The position numbers and the translations under genes were made by a program. Source: Balamuthia mandrillaris (taxonomy: Eukaryota; Discosea; Longamoebia; Balamuthiidae). From it: a DNA stretch of 27,039 nucleotides. Positions 1-17,004 of the stretch are shown here, piece after piece. Below the pieces are notes generated by a model that was not told the origin of the DNA, did no database searches, and saw only the letters and a program-made list of their open reading frames with translations. The stretch's first letter is position 1. Every line of letters begins with the position of its first letter. The stretch is from NCBI GenBank assembly GCA_031835245.1, contig JAVKOQ010000569.1, forward strand, positions 1 through 27,039, read 5' to 3'.

Positions 1-3000
1 CAACTTTCCACATAAAGGCTCCACTTCAAGCCGTCTTCTTCAAAGAGAAGAGTAGTGCCATCTGCTAGCTCTAGGATACTTCCTTTTGCCATTGCTGTGT
101 AGGTTACTTGAATGGTAGCAGCATTTTCAGCATCATCAAACATGACTTGAGCAGAAAAGGCAACTGTGTTCTGGGAAGGGAGGGTCTTTGTCCAGCCCAG
201 ATCAGAAAGCCGTTGACTCCTCATCACGGTCATGTTGTTTAATGGGTTGACTTCCATCAAACTGCCAAAACTAGAAGAGACAGAGGCGGTGCTATGGTCC
301 CTGTCGTCATCATCACCGGTTGAAGGAATTGCCGTCAAAACAAAGTCGGGTGTGCCAAAAGGAAAAGTGACATCCATGGTAGGGAGGGCTAAAGGTGGGG
401 CAGTGACCATCACTTCCACTTGGCGACTCTCCTCCGTCACGAAGTAGTCAGGGGAAGTAGTGGTGTTTTGTGGCTGGATGAGCAAAGAGAAAGGCTGAGA
501 GGATTCCAAAGACGTCAGTGAAGCAGTGAACTCTGTTGATGATGCATTCTGTTGAAAGACAACCCGTTCTGCACCCAGTTGGATGAGCTGGCTCCCAGGT
601 CGACCATCTGTGGTTATGGCAACCTCTAAAGATGTAAGAGGGAGGCTATTGGTGGCACAAATAGCTAATAACGGCTGCAACTGGGATAGAAGGATGATTT
701 CTCGTCCCAAGTGCCAGATGCGCAGGAAAGAAGGATCGATGTCCCACTGCAATATAGGCGCTTCCCATACTAGCACTTCCACCCGACTGTATTCCCATGA
801 TAAAAAGTACTCTGGCTCAGCTCCTCCTGCTATTGATGGTTCCATCACGAAAGAAAATGGTTGAGCAGATGCATGAAGCATGGTGAAGGGAAGTTCCGTT
901 CGATTCAGGTCAGGGCCATTGAATATTGCCACTCCAGGTTGGATTTGGTTGACGTTTTCTCCATCTAAAACAACTCTCACCTTCATACCTGCCTGAGGTA
1001 GTGCTCCAAACAAGGAAGAGGAACGAATAGAGAATGATGCTTGCAGTTGAGAAACCAACACCATTAGTCTCCCGAGATAATAGACATGAGGATACCCCGA
1101 GACATCCCATTGCAACAGTGGTGCCTCTCTTCGCTCACAATCACAAGGGGCAATGCAATTATCAGCTGTGAACAGGAAAGAACCATCGCATTGCAACGGG
1201 GATGTGTGGTCAGTAGAACCTTGCACTTGAATAGAATAGGTAGTAATCATGTTTGAGCCCTCTTCAACTCCTATAGGAGCTGTTTTGTTTTTGGAGGTTA
1301 AACTTGTTGATGAACGAGAGAAATGAGGAAACAAAAAACCTTCAGCAGAAACAATGTTGTTGATGAAGTGAATGGAAGCATGGCTTGTCCAGTTTGAGTA
1401 AAATGCCAGTAATACTGAAAATGAACATTGAATGTGAGGAGATATTGAGAAACAAAACTGAAGAAAAAACGAAGGGGAAAGGAGAGTACCCAATTGCTCT
1501 GTAGGAAGTCTCTTTTGTGTCTGAATCATCGTGTTAAGAACTGCAACTTCGTCCTCATTCTCCAGAAAGAAAGCTGAACCAAATTGAATCCAACTCGAAG
1601 AGCTGGTCACCCACACGGCTAGGTGAAGGCAAGAACGTGAATGAATGGAAAACAAAGTAAAAATGCGAATTGAAGTACCATTGTTGCTTTGTTTGATGAT
1701 AACCTGTTCATCAGAGATCCAACTTGAATCTTGTTGAATACTTATTGCTACAAATGATGATTTTTAGTACAGATATTTAAAATACATCTTCATTGAAGGA
1801 TGAGAAAATAAAAGGGGCAGAGAAGAAGAAGAAAAAAGAAAAAGAAGCCAAAGAAGAAGAAAAAGGACAAGAAGCACAAAAAGAAGTAAAAGAAAAAGAA
1901 AAAGAAGTGAAAAAAAAGAAGAAGAAGATGATGAAGAAAGTAAAAAACAAACCAACACGAGCAACATTGTGTATTTCAACTGGTCCGTAGCTGTGCCAAT
2001 TGGCGTTAGCAATGCGTATTGCTATTCGTTCCCAATACAGAAGCAATATTATGAGGAAATCAAAAAAATAAAATGTTTCCAAGCTAGGTCAGATATGAGG
2101 TACCATTAAAAGAATCAATCTGTGCCACCTCTACATTCTCTACCACAACAAAGCCATCGCTCTCCCAGATGCTGCCATCTTGTACTACCACTTTACCAGA
2201 TAAATACACGTTTGCAGTTGAGAAAGAAACGGAATGTTAAATAAGTAAACAGAGCTCTTTTTTTAAAAAAAGAACATACCAGCTTCTTTGCCAATGCCAG
2301 AAAAAAGGACGTCATGCGTTGCAAAGGAGCCACCCAATATTATAACCCCAGATCCAGCTGGATTACGGACTTCAACGTTGTCAAGTGCCAAAAGGTTATA
2401 ACTGTTAAGCACCTCATCAAAACAATCCCCTTCCAGAGTTAGGTTTTTGAAGACGGTTTCAGCTGTCAGCTCCACTGCGCATGCTCTCAGTACCACATCT
2501 GAGGGATTGGCTCCTCCTCCTCTTTTATTGGAGTTATAAGTATTGTGTTACAAAAAACCTTGCAAACAAAGAAAAACCGTACACAATGGTTACATCACTC
2601 GGAACATAGTTAGTGCCTTCCCAGACTGAGTGTTGGTGTACTCCAGGATACAGGAAAAAAGTTAACGTGTCCCACGTTGCTATTAATTCCGTTTTGATAT
2701 TGTTGTTAAAAACGAAATGATTGAGAAAGAAGATAAGTGTGCATAAAGAAAAAACGTTACAATAAACTAGATTCAAATCGTCAAACGCCTCTCCCATGCT
2801 TCTGTACGGGGTTTCCATAGTACAATCATTGGTGCAATCTGAAGCGGGGTCCACATACAACGTGGCTAAACACAGAAAAACTTAGAGAGAAGGGAGAGAG
2901 AAGAGAAAGCGGAAGAAACACAGACAGAGGGGGCAAAAGCGTACAGTCTTCACCATAGGCAGCCGCAAAACTGAGAAAAGACAAAAGTAACGCAAACAAC

Positions 3001-3056
3001 GCAGCAATTTTAGCGGGTTTCAACGCTAACGCTTGCGTAGAGTCCCTTTCCATCAT
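1..3056 (-). CDS. Secreted parallel beta-helix surface protein, partial (C-terminal part lies outside the window)
   Basis: I read ten minus-strand exons: 3056-2945, 2865-2761, 2679-2583, 2521-2280, 2190-2104, 2021-1953, 1747-1679, 1618-1490, 1414-1340 and 1279-1 (open at the edge), about 754 aa so far. All phases agree; junctions after exons 1, 2 and 4-9 are phase 1. The first exon encodes a short charged start, then a hydrophobic signal sequence (IAALFALLLSFLSFAAAYG). Exon 2 carries the YVDP...DC...TPY opening common in pectin-lyase-like proteins. Exons 4-9 give coils of the form V.V.....W.S...V.I.N. Exon 10 is one long open frame with two tandem ~121-aa units, many N-glycosylation sequons and a CDC cysteine cluster. 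The end (LADGTTLLF...GLKWSLYVES) recalls membrane-proximal domains of dictyostelid surface proteins; that comparison is from memory. Ligand unknown. The exon 5 acceptor (GGTAAAG) is the weakest junction. Confidence 0.72.
398..1126 (-). repeat. Two tandem ~121-aa units inside exon 10 of the beta-helix protein gene
   Basis: Unit A (about 1126-764) begins EAPLLQWD and unit B (about 763-398) begins EAPILQWD. Both continue with LGR...LSQLQ, then QPFSF/QPFSL, and end with a WEYSR/TEESR...VEV strand. Length and motif order agree while identity is moderate. This indicates an old domain duplication, probably a beta-sandwich. No known domain name is claimed. Confidence 0.6.
1780..1952 (-). other. Expanded pyrimidine-rich intron of the beta-helix protein gene
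   Basis: Between exons 6 and 7 the minus strand is a long TTC/TTT tract (AAG/AAA-rich on the plus strand). It starts with GTTTG after codon GTT and ends TTTGTAG before exon 7. It keeps several frames open, giving Glu/Lys- or Phe/Ser-rich pseudo-ORFs that are not proteins. Confidence 0.7.
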
Positions 3057-3444
3057 GTTATTCCCGAAAATGTTCAGCTTGCTGTTGTGGCTTCGTTCGA
3101 ACTTGAAGGTGGGAATTGAAAAAAACCGCTCAGCCTTAAATGAATAAAGCAAACAAATTACGAAGCAACATAATTAATCATATTCAAAGTAAGACCCAAA
3201 AAAAGAAACAAAAGCAGGATAACCGCGCACGTGTTCCAATAGTCACTTGAGTTTGTGAATTCGCCCACGACGAAACGTGGTAACCATTTGGCTTTGATAT
3301 AATCTTTTGCCAAAACAAACATAAAATCATATCTCCCTCCACACTTAGAGTCCCTCTTTAAAGTCTCTGAAGCCCTGGTCAGGGCAGAGGGGCGCTGAGT
3401 GTAGGGAGAGGGATTTGAAAAAGATAATGAATGGGAATGGGAAG
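3057..3444. promoter_or_regulatory. Intergenic stretch upstream of the beta-helix protein gene
   Basis: This 388-bp gap separates the stop of the coiled-coil gene from the start of the beta-helix gene, both on the minus strand. It should hold a 3' UTR and a promoter. I see a palindromic CACGTG at about 3227-3232 and an AT-rich GATATAATC at about 3295-3303, but nothing proves that either is used. No coding exon is evident. Confidence 0.3.
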
Positions 3445-4183
3445 CTAGAGCTCATCTGTAGTAAAGTATGTGTTCACCTCATTCCCAAAACAAAAGCAGA
3501 AAATACGTTCAAGGGAGCTTCTGGTAGTTGAGGTAGGCATAGAGAAGATACTTTCAGCTATTTTACTTGCTTTTCCACTGCGATCAGCTCTGTTCCCCTC
3601 GTCTCGGACCCTTCCTTTGTCTTGAATTAGTTTCACATCATCTTCCGAGAGGATTCCAGTGGGGGTTTTGTCCTCTAACACAATCCGTGCAAGGTTTAGG
3701 AGGTGGCACCTTAGCATTTTATGTTGAGCTGTCTGCACAACAGCAAGCTTCTTCTGAATCGTAGCCAGGACCTCCTCATGCTTCACAATGGTGGCTTTAA
3801 AAGCCTCTCTGTCCTCCTCGGCCTTCTTTCTGTCCTCTTCAGCCTTCTTTCTGTCCTCCTCGGCCTTCAATAATGCCATTGTAAAGGTCTCTCTGTCCTT
3901 TTCAGCCCTTTTCACATACGCTTGCCACTCTTCCACCTCGGGTCCAGGTCCAGTGGGGGTGTGCTTTTCCTCACCCCAGATGAGGTGTTGGCCTCGCAGG
4001 TCTGCTAGTTCAGAAAGCTGTGGCTGGGTCTTATCCTTGGGGTGCACGAGGATAACCGGCGTGTTGTTGCAATTGCGTTTGAATAATTGGGGTGGCTTGT
4101 CTGTTGGGGAAGAAGGAAATACCTTTGCCTCCAGCTACAAGGTGAAATAGCACCTTTCAACAAGCGAGACAGAGCGGAAGGGG

Positions 4184-4225
<42 letters not shown>

Positions 4226-4508
4226 GACAGAGAGACAGGGAGAGAGGCTAACGCACTTCTAATGAGGCGGGCAGCCTCTGTTTCTCTTTGAATACCTCCA
4301 CCAGACGCGGGAGAGCGGCTGAGACCATCGTGTTCTCATTCAAAGCGAAGGTACGGGCATTCCCTTCCTCGTAGTATACCATCCAAACGATGCAGTTTGG
4401 TTTTGTAGCGGCTACAGTCGCGGCCTGAGCGGAGGCCTCAGGAGCAGCTTTGGCAACCCGCCGTTCATCGATTCTTTGTGTTATCGTCTTCCCCGTGCGG
4501 GTTGTCAT
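3445..4508 (-). CDS. Coiled-coil protein with a possible ubiquitin-like (Crinkler-type) N-terminal header
   Basis: Two exons, 4508-4253 and 4100-3445, with a phase 1 junction, give about 303 aa. The start is the first in-frame ATG (MTTRTGKTITQR). After an Ala-rich linker, residues about 46-110 read as strand (CIVWMVYY), strand (RTFALNE), helix (LPRLVEVFKEKQ), strand (SLEVHK), then strand (TPVILVHP). That order suits a compact ubiquitin-like fold like the header of Crinkler (CRN) proteins, but the match is weak. The middle (about 145-200) is a charged coiled coil with a sevenfold repeat AEEDRKK encoded by 21-bp tandem units. The C-terminal 80 residues are not recognised. If CRN-like, it would be an intracellular or host-targeted protein of unknown action; the coiled coil could equally be purely structural. 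Confidence 0.5.
3800..3880 (-). repeat. 21-bp tandem repeat encoding AEEDRKK heptads
   Basis: About three near-identical 21-bp units, differing at a few third positions, encode AEEDRKK AEEDRKK AEEDRE on the minus strand. The period of 7 residues matches a coiled-coil heptad, so the minisatellite lengthens the coil in frame. Confidence 0.7.
4101..4252 (-). repeat. Intron with (GA)n/(CT)n microsatellite
   Basis: The single intron of the coiled-coil gene has donor GTTAGC and acceptor CAACAG. It holds an uninterrupted GA dinucleotide run at about 4187-4216, followed by GACAGAGAGA-type degenerate units to about 4246. The simple repeat accounts for most of the intron. Confidence 0.7.
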
Positions 4509-4829
4509 CACTCCAATGCTCTTTCCTCCTTCCTGCCACACCTGTGCGTGGCCCCCTGACTCCGTTCTTTTCCCCCTCTCCTAAAAAAAAAAAGAATGCG
4601 AAAAGGTTTTTGGTTTTTGCCAAAAAAAGGTGTTTAGTTGTTCTTCGAAAACCGGGAGACTCGTGGAAAGGAGAACAGACAAGCAAAGGAGAGGCCATCA
4701 CTCGCAACTTCCTCAACGCATAGATTTTGTTCTTTCCATCAAAGCAGTGTTTGGCCTACTGTTTGCCTTCCTCAAACCGAGAGCTGTTTGGACGAACGAC
4801 TCTTCACAGTGGTAGAGTCAACGAGGAGG

Positions 4830-5335
4830 GCAATGCGAGCATATTAGAAGAGCGTTTCATCCTCGTCCATCAAGGGATCGGTCCACGACGATTGCCTTGC
4901 CACCATCTGTCCTCCAAAAGGATAGTTCGGATCCTGTTTATCGCAGCTTCCACGGTGGTTTGTTTACATCAATAGTGCAAGACAGGCGATAGACAAGAAG
5001 GAACAGCAAGATATGGTCAAACCAATAACGTTTTGGAGTCCTTCCACGGGTTCGATGACGCAACACGGTTTGCTCTCCCTCACAGAGTGGCAAAAAGGTA
5101 TCCTAAGAGTCGCTTTCCATTATGGCTTGGTAGACCCTTCCATCTTGAAAGTGGCGTTGGAACTCTTCTTCATCATATGATTCTTCTCAAGAATTCACCT
5201 CTTACTCTGCCCTTTCTGAGGATTGAGCTACTTCTTGTTGCCGTTGAGCTGCAAGCTCCTCCAAACGGCAAATACGAGCACGTTATCTTCTTCCAATAAG
5301 CCATGTTGATACGCATGACGAGCTCCAAGTTCAAA
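4830..5335 (-). pseudogene. Possible decayed coding remnant, origin unknown
   Basis: The minus strand has several short stretches with real-protein composition: ELGARHAYQHGLLEEDN (about 5323-5273), LEELAAQRQQEVAQSS (about 5255-5208), YDEEEFQRHFQDGRVYQAIM (about 5179-5120) and QDPNYPFGGQMVARQSSWTD (about 4934-4875). They lie in order but not in one uninterrupted frame, and I could find no convincing set of introns, so the locus looks broken in several places. I do not recognise the parent protein. It could be a dead host gene copy, a fragment of an inserted element, or exons of a gene I failed to splice. Confidence 0.3.
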
Positions 5336-5343
5336 AAATATTC

Positions 5344-5423
5344 ACGATAATCCAAAATTACTCTCGATAATCAGACGTCTCCCCGAAATACGCCGATAAG
5401 CTGCAGCAATATTGGATTATCGT
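5344..5423. repeat. 80-bp element with 12-bp perfect terminal inverted repeats
   Basis: ACGATAATCCAA (5344-5355) is the exact reverse complement of TTGGATTATCGT (5412-5423). Internal CGATAATC and CGATAAG motifs echo the ends. Flanks show no clear target-site duplication. It may be a very small MITE-like relic or a hairpin/terminator element. Confidence 0.45.
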
Positions 5424-5825
5424 AACACGCGAAACGCTTGGTTTTTTTTTTTAAACAAAAAAAACCAATTTTCTGCCGTTCATCCGCCGCTTCAACCAAT
5501 GCTGCCAAATCCATCCCATCTGGTTGACCCTTCATCTCTCGTCGTCGTCGTGTTCGTTATTCTCCTTTTCTCCTGCTCTGTTGCTAGGTTTGGCAAAATG
5601 CAACGAAAACCGACGGAAACTCTTGCAACGCAACTCTCTTTAGAGCAACTTTTTTTGGAATAGTTATCTGGCGTGCATACGCCTCCCTTTTCTTTCTTCC
5701 CCCCATTTCCTTCCTTCCTTCCTTTGCTGGCTTTGTTAAAAGATATGCAGAAGAGCGTACAACGTTGGTCAAAGCAAACGTAAACTGCAACTGGAAAAAG
5801 ACAAACAGAAAAGTACAAAAACAAA

Positions 5826-7574
5826 ATGGAGAGGACAACTGCCACCGATGGGTACCCGCTTGACCTCGGCGGCTTCGCGCTGCACTCCCCGCCTACCTGC
5901 TCTTCCACGGTGGAGCCCTGGCTGCATCGAGGCTTCTGCCATGTGTTCGGCTTCAACCATGAGGAAAGCCTGCGCTGCTTTGGCTTCGCCCTGAAGGAGG
6001 ACCCGCACTGCGTCATGGCCTATTTGGGCTGCTCCGCCTCCCTGGCAGGCAACTACAACAACCCTGCCGGGCTGAGCCCCGACAAGGCCAAAGAGCATGC
6101 CGCTGAGGCCCTGGCCAGTCTCACCGCTGCGAACACCCCGCTGGAGCACGCCCTGGTGAACGCCCTGCAGAACCGCTACGCCACCTCGGCTTCAGAGGAC
6201 GAAGCCAAGGACCAAGGCGTGGCTGCCGCGAAGAAGGCCCTGTTGAACAAAAAGTACGCCGCAGCGATGGCCGACGTTTATGCAACGTTCCCTGATGACC
6301 CGGATGTCGCTGCTTTCTACGCAGAGGCGCTGCTGAACCTGAGGCCTTGGGCTCTGTGGGTGCGTCCTTCGGCGGGAGGTCCTGCGGTTGCTGCTTCAGA
6401 GGACACCAACACGCTGGTTGAGCTGCTGGAGGCTGCTTTGGAGCGTTGGCCGACCCACCCAGGCCTCTGCCACTACTACATCCACGCGATGGAGCTTGGC
6501 CCTGAGCCTCAGAAGGCGGTCCCTGCCGCTAGAGCGCTTCGCTCAAGAGTGGTGCCCGACCATGGCCACTTGCTTCACATGCCCAGCCATATCGACATGT
6601 GGCTGGGAGACTACCACGCCGCCACCGAGATCAACATCCAGGCCGTGGCTGCTGATGACAAGTACGTGGCGAAGACAGGCAATAGGCTGAACTTCTATCT
6701 CGCCTATCGTCTTCACAACATGCACTTTGTGGTGTGGGCAGCCATGTTCGAGGGCAGAACCAGCGTAGCCTTGGAGTATGCTCGCCGCATTGAAAAACAA
6801 GTGGACAGAGAAGCCCTCGAGTTCACAGTGGGCGGAACTCCTCTTGGCCTTATCTTCTTCGAAGGCTATCTGCCTACACTATGGCATGTCTTGGTACGCT
6901 TCGGCATGTGGGATGAAATTCTCACCAAGGAGGTGCCCACCGACACCCATCTCTACGCCAGTACCATCGCCACCGCTCGCTACGCTCGCGGCATAGCCTT
7001 TGCAGCCACCAACAGAACCAAGGAAGCAGCCGTGGAGCAAGAGTTGCTGAAGGAGGCGCTCGCCAATCCCGACATCAAAGGACGCATGCTGCACAACAAC
7101 AAGCTCTACGACACGGAAGGCACCTGCGGCATCCTCAATGTGGCAGAGGTCATGCTTGCCGGAGAGCTGGCCTATCGCGAGGGGCAGTACGATTTAGCCT
7201 TCCAGCAGCTGCGAGAGGCCGTTCGTCGTGATCTCAACCTTCGCTACGACGAACCTTGGGGATGGATGATGCCCTCCCGTCATGCCCTTGGCGCCCTTCT
7301 GCTGGAGCAAGGGCACCGCGAGGAAGCTTGCCAAGTATTCCGTGACGACCAAGAAATGTATCCCAACAACTTGTGGGGCCTGCAAGGGTTGGTCATGGCC
7401 CTGCAGGGCGAGGAGGGCGCCCCGCTCCTCCAAAAACGTCTGCAAACGGCCAAGCAGTTCTCGGAGCTCGGCTCCCTCACCGCCGCCTGTTTCTGCGCTA
7501 CCGGTGCGGTGCCTTCTGATGGAGGGCATCAACGCCAAAGCAAGACCAGCGCCGGTTGTCACCACTGCAAGTAG
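5826..7574 (+). CDS. Bacterial-type tetratricopeptide repeat protein, intronless
   Basis: One uninterrupted 582-aa frame from ATG (context ACAAAATGG) to TAG, the only intronless multi-hundred-residue gene here. Helical pairs of TPR type recur: FNHEESLRCFGFALKEDPHC near residue 45, repeats around 110-220, and a block near 215-285 with HYYIHAMELGPEP and GHLLHMPSHIDMWLGDY. The HYYIHA...GHL.HMPSHI signature is the hallmark of a large bacterial TPR family of unassigned biochemical function. No signal peptide or membrane span is seen, so it is probably a cytosolic scaffold. Base composition is clearly richer in GC (GCC, CTG, AAC codons) than neighbouring exons. That and the missing introns suggest horizontal acquisition or a retrogene; both are inference. 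Confidence 0.85.
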   Translation: MERTTATDGYPLDLGGFALHSPPTCSSTVEPWLHRGFCHVFGFNHEESLRCFGFALKEDPHCVMAYLGCSASLAGNYNNPAGLSPDKAKEHAAEALASLTAANTPLEHALVNALQNRYATSASEDEAKDQGVAAAKKALLNKKYAAAMADVYATFPDDPDVAAFYAEALLNLRPWALWVRPSAGGPAVAASEDTNTLVELLEAALERWPTHPGLCHYYIHAMELGPEPQKAVPAARALRSRVVPDHGHLLHMPSHIDMWLGDYHAATEINIQAVAADDKYVAKTGNRLNFYLAYRLHNMHFVVWAAMFEGRTSVALEYARRIEKQVDREALEFTVGGTPLGLIFFEGYLPTLWHVLVRFGMWDEILTKEVPTDTHLYASTIATARYARGIAFAATNRTKEAAVEQELLKEALANPDIKGRMLHNNKLYDTEGTCGILNVAEVMLAGELAYREGQYDLAFQQLREAVRRDLNLRYDEPWGWMMPSRHALGALLLEQGHREEACQVFRDDQEMYPNNLWGLQGLVMALQGEEGAPLLQKRLQTAKQFSELGSLTAACFCATGAVPSDGGHQRQSKTSAGCHHCK

Positions 7575-7892
7575 TCTTTTTGTGTCCGCTTCTTCTTCTG
7601 CGTAATCACACTCTGGCTGCACCAGCGCTTCTTGTGGGGGAACTTCTCTTCTTTATGGCGAACAAAGAAGAGAAGGATTCGAAATTTTTTCCTGGAAATA
7701 TTTTGATTGTTTGTTTTTCCACTCCCAACGACAGAGATCAGCTGGCACCGCCCGCTATGCGGCCTTGTGGTTGTTGCTGCTCTGCCTTGCCAACGAGTTA
7801 GTGTGTGCCTCGTTGGTGACCACCACTGGGGGAGAAGGGGTTACCGTAAGAGGTTGCAGTGCGGCTGGCCTTGAGTGAAGAGGGGGGGGGTC
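7575..7892. other. Gap between the TPR and polymerase theta genes, holding an inverted exon copy
   Basis: This 318-bp gap must contain the TPR 3' UTR and the polymerase theta promoter. From 7585 to 7634 it carries a perfect reverse-complement copy of a 50-bp piece of polymerase theta exon 1. A run of nine or ten G residues (7882-7890) sits just before the ATG at 7893. I see no other gene. Confidence 0.6.
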
Positions 7893-16078
<8,186 letters not shown>

Positions 16079-17004
16079 TAGGTTATAATGTAAAGGAAAA
16101 GTAAAGTATTGTATTTATTTTGAACCTGCTATCTGCAGAGGCTCCGGTCCTGGAGGCAGACTTTAGCGCCCTCATTAAAGCAGGGAGGGACATTTGGCTT
16201 TTTCGTAGGCGGGCAGGCACAAACTCGTTTATGTTGCGTTTCAAATGTGGCTTGCTCTGCGGCAGCTGTAAATCCGAATACTCTCGACTTGTCAAGTGTA
16301 AGCGTACCAAGAATGGCAAACCAGAATATGTGTCGCAGCCGTGATTACTGGCGACAGGTGTTGGTGTTGGTGTTACTCGACCACGATAACTATTCACAAG
16401 CCATTTATGTCTTAAAAACTGACCGAGTTCCTGTCTTGCGAATAGTTATCGTGGTCGAGTTCCTGTCTTCCTCCAGCCTCTTGACGAACCAATTGACCAA
16501 CGCGCGATGATTCGGTTTGAGGGTAGTCCTTGTCGACACTGAGTTCCCCCCTCGCAAAAAGTGGCTGGAAAGCGAAAGGACGTTTTTGTTGCCCTCTTTT
16601 CCCTTGCCGTTTCTTTTCATTCAATTGGTTCTGTTGGGTGTCAAACCAAACCACTGCGCGTTTGTCATTTTCCCACAGAGAGAGAGAGACAAAGGGGAAT
16701 AGTTATCGTGGTCGAGTTCCTGTCTTCTCCAGCCTCTTGACGAACCAATTGGTTCTGTTGGGTTGCAGGGCGTTCGCCCACATACGAAGAGGTCCCCCTC
16801 CAGACTGGGGGCAAAACCAAGATGATCACTTTACGCACGCTGTTCCCCTTGTGCTCTCTCTCTGCAAAGGGAAAATGTGTGGCTCCTCAAGCCAGTCGCA
16901 AATATCGTGACGACACGAATCCTCCCCCCCCCCCCAGGAAGAGAGAAAGAGAGGAGAGTGAGAAGAGAGAGCGAAGGAGAAGAGAGAAGAGAAAAGAGTG
17001 TTTC
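16079..17004. other. Intergenic region between POLQ and the first karyopherin-like gene
   Basis: About 0.9 kb. The first 270 bp contain short open frames on both strands (for example a Cys-containing 74-codon frame at 16120-16344), none of which I recognise. 16376-16763 is the repeat cluster described separately. 16680-16700 and 16930-16990 are GA-rich, and a run of 14 C lies at about 16923-16936. In-frame sequence continues upstream to an ATG at 16822, so the next gene could start earlier. Confidence 0.45.
16376..16763. repeat. Nested direct and inverted repeat cluster
   Basis: GAATAGTTATCGTGGTCGAG occurs directly at 16440-16459 and 16697-16716 and inverted at 16376-16395 (CTCGACCACGATAACTATTC). 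The direct copies extend to 56 and 55 bp (16440-16495, 16697-16751), differing by one base. A second unit, CAATTGGTTCTGTTGGGT, is at 16622-16639 and 16746-16763, partly overlapping the end of the second direct copy. GAGTTCCTGTCTT also recurs at 16425-16437. The 16376-16459 arms can form a 20-bp hairpin with a 44-base loop. Confidence 0.85.

Larger units (their letters stand above)
4509..5825. other. Divergent intergenic region between the coiled-coil and TPR genes
   Basis: About 1.3 kb with no intact gene that I can support. It must contain the promoter of the minus-strand coiled-coil gene and that of the plus-strand TPR gene. Homopolymer runs (A at about 4580, T at about 5441, A at about 5455) and a CCTT-rich tract before 5730 are present. 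Its centre holds protein-like minus-strand segments and a 12-bp inverted repeat, both listed separately. Confidence 0.5.

Noticed and set aside
1764-2082. Lys/Glu-rich and Phe/Ser-rich frames on both strands
   Set aside because: They come from the AAG/TTC tract of a beta-helix gene intron.
3445-3460. C-terminal TDEL of the coiled-coil protein as an ER retrieval signal
   Set aside because: There is no signal peptide and the usual Lys or His is Thr, so retrieval is not supported.
5492-6149. Minus-strand frames of 126-174 codons opposite the start of the TPR gene
   Set aside because: They mirror a GC-rich coding strand, have no recognisable domain and cross the TPR promoter.
7194-7622. Minus-strand 142-codon frame starting QPECDYAEEEAD
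   Set aside because: Its start is the inverted copy of POLQ exon 1 and the rest is antisense to the TPR gene.
16120-16344. A 74-codon Cys-containing frame after POLQ
   Set aside because: It begins with TTG rather than ATG, has no recognisable domain and is not joined to either neighbour in phase.
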